A stretch of 28,908 nucleotides of DNA from CTSOIL-112 sp049291875 (GTDB taxonomy: Bacteria > Pseudomonadota > Gammaproteobacteria > Burkholderiales > Burkholderiaceae), in assembly GCA_049291875.1 (NCBI GenBank), contig JBATQE010000050.1, positions 1-28,908 on the forward strand, given 5' to 3'. This document shows, piece by piece, positions 24,076 through 28,908 of the stretch. A model generated the notes under the pieces. It worked only from the letters and a program-made list of their open reading frames with translations. It did not search any database and had not been told where the DNA came from. Both the position numbers and the translations under genes were made by a program. The stretch's first letter is position 1, and each line of letters starts with the position of its first letter.

Positions 24076-25785
24076 TTAAACCAAAGCACCATTGCGATTC
24101 ATCGCCGCGACGAACGCGAGGAAGGACGCCGTGACGATGTTCGAGTGTAAGCCCACACCGTAAGTCGGCGCTTGATCCGGATGCGCGACCTGCACATAAC
24201 ACACGGCCTCTTGCGACGTATTGCCGATCTCAGGATGAATGTCGTGTTGCGAATACTGTGTCACGGAGAATTTCGTACCCAAGGTTTGGTTCAACGCAGA
24301 GGCGAACGCAGACAATGGGCCATTGCCCTGACCTTGAATCACTTTCTCTTCGCCATTGACCACGATGGTGGCGGAAATGGTTTCCACGCCGTCTTGATGT
24401 TCAATGCTGTGTTTGACGTAGCGCACTTTGTCCGATGGCTCGACGAAGGTTTTGTTAAACACGCCGTAGATTTGTTCACTGGTCAATTCTTTGCCCGTTT
24501 CGTCGGCCAAAACCTGTACCGCTCGCGCAACTTCAACCTGCAACAAACGCGGCAGTTCAAAGCCGTAATCGCGTTCGAGCAGGTAGGCCATGCCGCCTTT
24601 GCCTGACTGCGCGTTCACGCGAATCACCGCGTCGTAACCACGACCGAGATCGGCCGGATCAATCGGTAAATACGGCACTTCCCACATAACCGCCTCGTTA
24701 CCGACGGCTGTTTGGCGTTCTTTCTGACGGGTCAAACCTTTTTTAATCGCATCTTGGTGCGAACCAGAGAACGCGGTGAACACCAGCTCGCCCGCCCACG
24801 GATGACGCGGGCTGACCGGCAGTTGCGTGCATTCTTCAACCACTTGTACCACTTCCATGATGTTGGAGAAGTCCACACCCGGGTGAATGCCTTGCGACCA
24901 AAGGTTGACCGCGAGATTAGCCAAGCAGACATTACCCGTGCGCTCACCGTTGCCAAACAAACAGCCTTCCACGCGATCGGCACCTGCGAGCATACCCAGT
25001 TCAGCGCACGCCGTGCCTGTACCACGGTCATTGTGTGGGTGCAGACTGATCAACACGCTGTCGCGATTCGGCAGGTTTTTGTGGAAATATTCCACTTGAT
25101 CGGCGTAAACGTTCGGGGTGGAAACTTCGATGGTCGCCGGCAAGTTGAAAATCATTTTATTTTGCGGTGTCGCACCCCAACGCGCCATCACCGCCGCACA
25201 AATTTCCACCGCGAAATCAGCCTCGGTCATGCTGAAGGTTTCCGGTGAATATTCGAGTTTCCACTCGGTTTGCGCGTATTGCTTGACCGCAGCCTTGATG
25301 TCGTCCACTGCTTTGAGCGCCAGATCAATGGTTTCTTGGCGATTTTTGCCAAACACCACTTCGCGGAACAACGGGCTGGTCGCGTTGTACACATGCACAA
25401 TCGCGGTTTTCGCGCCTGCCATGGCTTCAACGGTGCGGTTGATCAGATCGGTACGACCTTGGGTCAATGCCTGAATCGTCACGCCCTCAGGGATGCGGTT
25501 CTCTTCGATCAGGCGACGCACAAAGTCAAATTCGATTTGCGATGCAGACGGGAAACCGATTTCGATTTCTTTATAACCCAGACGCACCAGCAAATCCCAC
25601 AAACGCAATTTTTTATCAATGTCCATCGGGTCGATCAAGGCTTGATTGCCGTCACGCAAATCGGTAGACAACCAGATCGGCGGATGGGTCAATGTATTGT
25701 TCGGCCACTGGCGATTCTCCAGTTTAATTTGCGGATATGGGCGGTACTTCTTTGCCGGGTCTAAAGTTCGAAATGTATCGTTCAT
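24076..25785 (-). CDS. leuA: 2-isopropylmalate synthase (long form)
   Basis: LeuA condenses acetyl-CoA with 2-oxoisovalerate to 2-isopropylmalate, the first committed step of leucine synthesis. The 569-residue product belongs to the longer LeuA type (about 560-570). The catalytic barrel carries LRDGNQ (43-48, metal ligand D45), H249 and H251 in SLHPHNDRG, and GNGERTGN (278-285). The C-terminal leucine-sensing regulatory domain ends near SFLAFVAAMNRNG. Expression is very probably controlled by the Leu-rich leader peptide and terminator at 25835-26012. No other leu gene is adjacent. Confidence 0.98.
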   Translation of the reverse strand: MNDTFRTLDPAKKYRPYPQIKLENRQWPNNTLTHPPIWLSTDLRDGNQALIDPMDIDKKLRLWDLLVRLGYKEIEIGFPSASQIEFDFVRRLIEENRIPEGVTIQALTQGRTDLINRTVEAMAGAKTAIVHVYNATSPLFREVVFGKNRQETIDLALKAVDDIKAAVKQYAQTEWKLEYSPETFSMTEADFAVEICAAVMARWGATPQNKMIFNLPATIEVSTPNVYADQVEYFHKNLPNRDSVLISLHPHNDRGTGTACAELGMLAGADRVEGCLFGNGERTGNVCLANLAVNLWSQGIHPGVDFSNIMEVVQVVEECTQLPVSPRHPWAGELVFTAFSGSHQDAIKKGLTRQKERQTAVGNEAVMWEVPYLPIDPADLGRGYDAVIRVNAQSGKGGMAYLLERDYGFELPRLLQVEVARAVQVLADETGKELTSEQIYGVFNKTFVEPSDKVRYVKHSIEHQDGVETISATIVVNGEEKVIQGQGNGPLSAFASALNQTLGTKFSVTQYSQHDIHPEIGNTSQEAVCYVQVAHPDQAPTYGVGLHSNIVTASFLAFVAAMNRNGALV

Positions 25786-25834
25786 TTTGCACCTGTCTCT
25801 TTAATTAACTAAAAAATATTGCAAACACCATAAC

Positions 25835-25877
25835 AAAAAACCTCGGCACAGCGTTTGCTGAAAATTTGCCGAGGTTT
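25835..25877 (-). terminator. Attenuator terminator of leuA
   Basis: On the minus strand, AAACCTCGGCA ... TGCCGAGGTTT followed by TTT. The 11-bp stem encloses a small inner hairpin (CAGC-AAAC-GCTG). It lies 46 bases after the leader peptide stop and about 50 bases before the leuA ATG, so readthrough is required for leuA expression. Confidence 0.88.
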
Positions 25878-25922
25878 GATAAACTTGGGATACTGAATAA
25901 TTCTAAATAATTTCCTGCATCC

Positions 25923-26012
25923 TCAATTCATACGCGCAAACAACGGCTGGCATCTTAGCAACAAAGAAGCCAGCAATCGCAACGAGAAGAGGGGGGTAAA
26001 AAATTCAGTCAT
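25923..26012 (-). CDS. leuL: leu operon leader peptide (29 aa, 8 leucines)
   Basis: The ATG at 26012-26010 opens a 29-codon frame starting MTEFFTPLFSLRLLASLLLR and ending at TGA 25925-25923. Leucines occur at positions 8, 11, 13, 14, 17, 18, 19 and 24, including a run of three. This is the form of a classical leucine attenuator: scarce charged tRNA-Leu stalls the ribosome on these codons and prevents formation of the downstream terminator. No ribosome binding site is present, and the start codon lies 7 bases after the -10, so translation is probably leaderless or nearly so. It is too short for ordinary gene calling, but its position between promoter and terminator makes it convincing. Confidence 0.85.
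   Translation of the reverse strand: MTEFFTPLFSLRLLASLLLRCQPLFARMN
25946..25974 (-). promoter_or_regulatory. Hairpin inside the leuL coding region (possible pause structure)
   Basis: GCTGGC and GCCAGC pair across 17 bases that contain the Leu-Leu-Leu run. In classical attenuators such a 1:2 hairpin pauses RNA polymerase and is melted by the translating ribosome. The leader segment GTTTGC (just after it) could also pair with GCAAAC in the terminator loop as part of an antiterminator. Confidence 0.5.
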
Positions 26013-26019
26013 GCGCAAG

Positions 26020-26048
26020 ACTATAGCCTAAAAAATTTTATCCGTCAA
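26020..26048 (-). promoter_or_regulatory. leuL-leuA promoter
   Basis: On the minus strand, TTGACG (26048-26043), a 17-base spacer, TATAGT (26025-26020). Both boxes match the sigma-70 consensus at five of six bases. Transcription should start at about 26014-26012, at or within 2 bases of the leader ATG. Confidence 0.85.
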
Positions 26049-26118
26049 ATAAGAATATGTAGTATTTATGATGAAATATCGCTATCGGGACAATAGATAA
26101 AATCAATCTCACACATGC

Positions 26119-26685
26119 TTACACATGTTCACGCAGAGTCGGATACGCCGCTTTCAAATACACCACCATCGAAATCACGGTCAATGCGGCGGCAATATAG
26201 ATCAACCAAGTACCCACCAGACGGGTATCAATGCCGAGCAACACGCCGTTGAACAACAGCATCGGTAAAGCAACCATCTGCACCGCAGTTTTCCATTTAC
26301 CCAGCTGGTTCACTGCCACCGCCGTGCGTGCGCCAATGCTCGCCATCCATTCGCGCAATGCGGAAATGGTGATCTCTCGACCAATGATAATCAAGGCAAT
26401 CAAACCATGCACGCGCTGATCGTGCACCAGCACAATCAAACACGCCGCGACCAATAATTTATCCGCGACCGGATCGAGAAACGCGCCAAACGCGCTGGTT
26501 TGATTCCACTTGCGCGCCAAATAGCCGTCCAACCAATCGGTGACGGCGGCAACCACAAACAACACCGTGGCCAGCACATCACGCATCATGGCGTAGTTAC
26601 TGAACGGGGCGTAATAAATCGCTACCAGCAAAGGAATCGCGATCACCCGCGCCCACGTGAGCAAAATAGGAACGTTCATTGGCAT
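26119..26685 (-). CDS. pgsA: CDP-diacylglycerol-glycerol-3-phosphate 3-phosphatidyltransferase
   Basis: PgsA makes phosphatidylglycerol phosphate from CDP-diacylglycerol and glycerol-3-phosphate at the inner membrane, the committed step toward phosphatidylglycerol and cardiolipin. The protein (188 residues from this start) has several membrane segments. It has the complete CDP-alcohol phosphotransferase motif DG-x2-AR-x8-G-x3-D-x3-D (DGYLARKWNQTSAFGAFLDPVAD; D53, G54, A57, R58, G67, D71, D75). ATG 26685 is preferred because GAGAAAG lies about 10 bases upstream. ATG 26679 and an upstream TTG (26694) are possible alternatives. It lies downstream of uvrC on the same strand, as in many proteobacteria. 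Confidence 0.95.
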   Translation of the reverse strand: MPMNVPILLTWARVIAIPLLVAIYYAPFSNYAMMRDVLATVLFVVAAVTDWLDGYLARKWNQTSAFGAFLDPVADKLLVAACLIVLVHDQRVHGLIALIIIGREITISALREWMASIGARTAVAVNQLGKWKTAVQMVALPMLLFNGVLLGIDTRLVGTWLIYIAAALTVISMVVYLKAAYPTLREHV

Positions 26686-26748
26686 AAAAGGCAAACTTTC
26701 TCAGTTAAATAATTCATTCAATAAGCGTGGATATTCAATAATGGAATT

Positions 26749-28668
26749 TTAATCGCTTCGTCCGTCATCGTGTAACTGTTTGTAGATTTCTTGTGCTAAT
26801 TTTTCGGAAATTCCGTCAACTTGCGCCAAATCCTGCACACTGGCATTTTTCACACCGGCCAAACCGCCAAAACGTTTGAGCAAGGCCGAGCGACGTTTCG
26901 CCCCCACGCCCTCGACCTCTTCGAGCCGCGACACATTGCGCGCTTTCGCGCGCGCCGCGCGCATTCCCGTGATCGCGAAACGATGCGCCTCGTCACGAAT
27001 CTGCGCGATCAGCATCAACGCGGGCGACAGTTTGCCCAGTTTCACCTCGGCTCGCCCGTCGGCAAAAACCAAGGTTTCCAAGCCGACGCGCCGCCCTTCA
27101 CCTTTGGCCACACCGACCAAAACGTTCAAATCCAGCCCCAAACCTTCGAACACCTCACGCGCCACGGACAACTGCCCCTTACCGCCATCGACCAGCACTA
27201 CATCCGGCATGTGTTTGGCAAACTCGTCATTATCCTCGCTTTGCAGCAACGCAATTTTTTCGTAGCGTCGCTGTAGCACCTGTTTCATCGCGGCGTAATC
27301 ATCGCCGGCGGTGATGTTTTTGATGTTGTAGCGGCGGTATTCATTATTCTGCATGGCGTGGTTGTGATAAACCACGCAGGCGGCTTGCGCCGCCTCGCCC
27401 GAGGTGTGGCTGATGTCGAAACACTCCACACGAAAATCGGATTTTTCTTCGTCGGATTCCAGTGCCATCTGCAAAACTTTGAGTAAATCCTCGGTACGCG
27501 CCTTGGCGCTGGCGGATTCTTGCAAGCGGCGCAACAGTGCCAATTGCGCATTATTGAGCGCCATTTCCAGCCAAATTTTGCGCTGTCCGCGCGGCTGTTT
27601 GACCCAAATCAATTGCCGCTCAATGCTTTCATGCAGCAATTCGCGCACACTCGCCGACGGTAAAATCGCGCTGATGATCACGCGCGGCGCGGCACTGCTC
27701 AGATAATGTTGGCTGATGAAGGCGTCCAATACATCCTGCTCGCTGCAGTCCTGCGTGTGCTGTGGGAAAAAGGCTTTGTCGCCCAAATGCCGCCCGCCAC
27801 GCACCATCGCCAAATTGACGCAGTAGCGCGCATCTGACTGTGCCACGGCGATGATGTCGGCGTCGGTGTCATCGCCGGTAGATTCCACGGCCTGCTGCTT
27901 CATCATGTTGGACAACGCCGCAATTTTGTCGCGGTACAGCGCGGCGGATTCAAAGTTCAATTCGCCCGCCGCCGTTTGCATTTTTGCCTGCAAATCATGC
28001 AGTACCTCATCCGACTCGCCCCGCAAAAATTTCACGCTGTCGGCCACGTCTTCGGCATAGCGTTTCGCGTCAATCAACCCGACGCACGGCGCGCTGCATC
28101 GATCGATTTGATACAGCATACATGGGCGCGAGCGGTTGCGATACACAGTTTCGTCGCAGGTACGCAGGCGAAACACCTTTTGTAGCAATTTGATGCTTTC
28201 TTTAACCGCGTAGCCATTGGGAAACGGCCCGAAATACTGATGCACCTTGTCCACCGCACCACGGTAATAAACCATGCGCGGGAATTCGTGCCGCGTCATT
28301 TTGAGAAACGGATAGGATTTGTCATCGCGAAACAGAATGTTGTAGCGCGGTGTCAGCGTTTTGATCAAATTGTTTTCGAGCAGCAAGGCTTCGGTCTCGG
28401 TGCGCGTAACTGTGACCTCAACGCGCGCCACCTTTTGCAACATCAACGCGATGCGTGGCGACAGTCCGGTACGGTTTTGAAAATAGCTCGAAACGCGCTT
28501 TTTCAAATCCTTCGCCTTGCCAACGTATAAAACCTCATCATTCGCACCGATGTGGCGATACACGCCGGGCAAATGCGGCAAAGAGGCCAACAATTCACTC
28601 GGATCAAACGCCTGAGCCTCACTCAGTGCTTCGACGGATGATGGCTTGGCTTGTTCGTTTTCTGTCAT
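26749..28668 (-). CDS. uvrC: Excinuclease ABC subunit C (UvrC)
   Basis: UvrC makes both incisions around the lesion marked by UvrAB in nucleotide excision repair. Domains in order (numbered from ATG 28668): GIY-YIG nuclease for the 3' cut (PGVYRHIG ... YVGKAKDLKKR, about 34-58), a cysteine-containing segment (RPCMLYQIDRCSAPCVG), a UVR domain binding UvrB (near DLQAKMQTAAGELNFESAALYRDKI), the RNase H-like domain for the 5' cut (ECFDISHTSGE and VLVDGGKGQL), and C-terminal helix-hairpin-helices (VEGVGAKRRSALLKRFGG). ATG 28668 gives 639 residues. An upstream TTG (28683) would add five (MSDNF) and recalls the E. coli start MSDQF, so it remains possible. pgsA follows within about 65 bases. Confidence 0.97.
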   Translation of the reverse strand: MTENEQAKPSSVEALSEAQAFDPSELLASLPHLPGVYRHIGANDEVLYVGKAKDLKKRVSSYFQNRTGLSPRIALMLQKVARVEVTVTRTETEALLLENNLIKTLTPRYNILFRDDKSYPFLKMTRHEFPRMVYYRGAVDKVHQYFGPFPNGYAVKESIKLLQKVFRLRTCDETVYRNRSRPCMLYQIDRCSAPCVGLIDAKRYAEDVADSVKFLRGESDEVLHDLQAKMQTAAGELNFESAALYRDKIAALSNMMKQQAVESTGDDTDADIIAVAQSDARYCVNLAMVRGGRHLGDKAFFPQHTQDCSEQDVLDAFISQHYLSSAAPRVIISAILPSASVRELLHESIERQLIWVKQPRGQRKIWLEMALNNAQLALLRRLQESASAKARTEDLLKVLQMALESDEEKSDFRVECFDISHTSGEAAQAACVVYHNHAMQNNEYRRYNIKNITAGDDYAAMKQVLQRRYEKIALLQSEDNDEFAKHMPDVVLVDGGKGQLSVAREVFEGLGLDLNVLVGVAKGEGRRVGLETLVFADGRAEVKLGKLSPALMLIAQIRDEAHRFAITGMRAARAKARNVSRLEEVEGVGAKRRSALLKRFGGLAGVKNASVQDLAQVDGISEKLAQEIYKQLHDDGRSD

Positions 28669-28811
28669 AAAGTTATCACTCAAAATGGAAGGCCGATATT
28701 AAAGCATGCATTTCAAAATGATTTTTGCGCAAGCGACGTTTAAACGCTGATCTTCCCGTTCAAAACCGTTTCTATATACTTAAGGAAGCACGGAACAACC
28801 CAAACCAGTCT

Positions 28812-28899
28812 GCGTTCTGAGCAAAAAACATTCAGAACGCGGCGCAGGATAGGGGTCGTAGTTATTCATCATACGATGTTGCGACAGCCCCTATTCTGC
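28812..28899. repeat. Two adjacent inverted repeats at the right edge
   Basis: First: GCGTTCTGA, 11 bases, TCAGAACGC (28812-28840). Second: GCAGGATAGGGG (28844-28855) pairs with CCCCTATTCTGC (28888-28899) over 12 bp with one G-T pair, and encloses an inner stem TCGTA/TACGA. On the minus strand the right part reads GGGGCTGTCGCAACA, similar to IS5-type insertion sequence ends. The alternative is a structured RNA or the 5' region of a transcript continuing beyond the window. Confidence 0.5.
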
Positions 28900-28908
28900 A
28901 ACAAAGTT

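Noticed and set aside
27354..27377. GCGTGGTT ... AACCACGC inside uvrC, sharing ATGGCGTGGTT with the repeat at 228-250
   Set aside because: It lies in conserved uvrC coding sequence and the flanks differ, so a dispersed repeat is not supported.

Overview
The window looks like part of a betaproteobacterial chromosome, probably near Burkholderiales or Neisseriales. This rests on family resemblance of GroES and GroEL, the long-form LeuA, tRNA-Phe and an ATTCCC-N8-GGGAAT palindrome. I recognised these by eye, without a database search, so class level is moderately supported and nothing finer is. Base composition is roughly balanced, except for a visibly AT-rich island at about 17.08-19.86 kb. Position 1 cuts an IS30-like transposase and the last 100 bases hold strong inverted repeats, so the window may be a whole contig bounded by repeats.

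Layout. 1-250: start of an IS30-like transposase, a probable IS end, a palindromic repeat and an inverted repeat. 274-2076 (-): lepA. 2228-2389 (+): possible small membrane peptide. 2402-6201 (+): ribose uptake operon rbsD-rbsA-rbsC-rbsB, with a lipoprotein-type RbsB and no rbsK or rbsR. 6294-7049 (-): 2-oxoglutarate/Fe(II) dioxygenase. 7203-9335 (+): groES-groEL behind a perfect CIRCE operator. 9644-10306 (+): OmpA-like glycine-zipper lipoprotein. 10623-12041 (+): sodium:alanine symporter. 12160-12921 (+): DUF4422 glycosyltransferase-like protein. 12989-16990 (-): purL.

17.1-19.7 kb is a compact type II restriction-modification system. A controller (C) protein gene with C-box operators and a leaderless-type promoter overlaps the gene of a zinc-ribbon HNH-like endonuclease. 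A convergent C5-cytosine methyltransferase follows, and the two stop codons share one palindrome. The AT-rich composition and the position between the housekeeping genes purL and polA point to horizontal acquisition.

19863-22703 (-): polA, divergent from a hexose-6-phosphate mutarotase (22814-23746, +). 23866-23941 (-): tRNA-Phe(GAA) with a mismatched acceptor pair and its own terminator. 24076-26048 (-): leuA with a full leucine attenuator, namely promoter, Leu-rich leader peptide beginning at or next to the transcription start, internal hairpin and terminator. 26119-28668 (-): pgsA and uvrC.

Most genes are housekeeping. The parts most worth a second look are the restriction-modification cassette with its controller circuit, the leuA leader, the odd tRNA-Phe acceptor stem and the structured repeats at the right edge.
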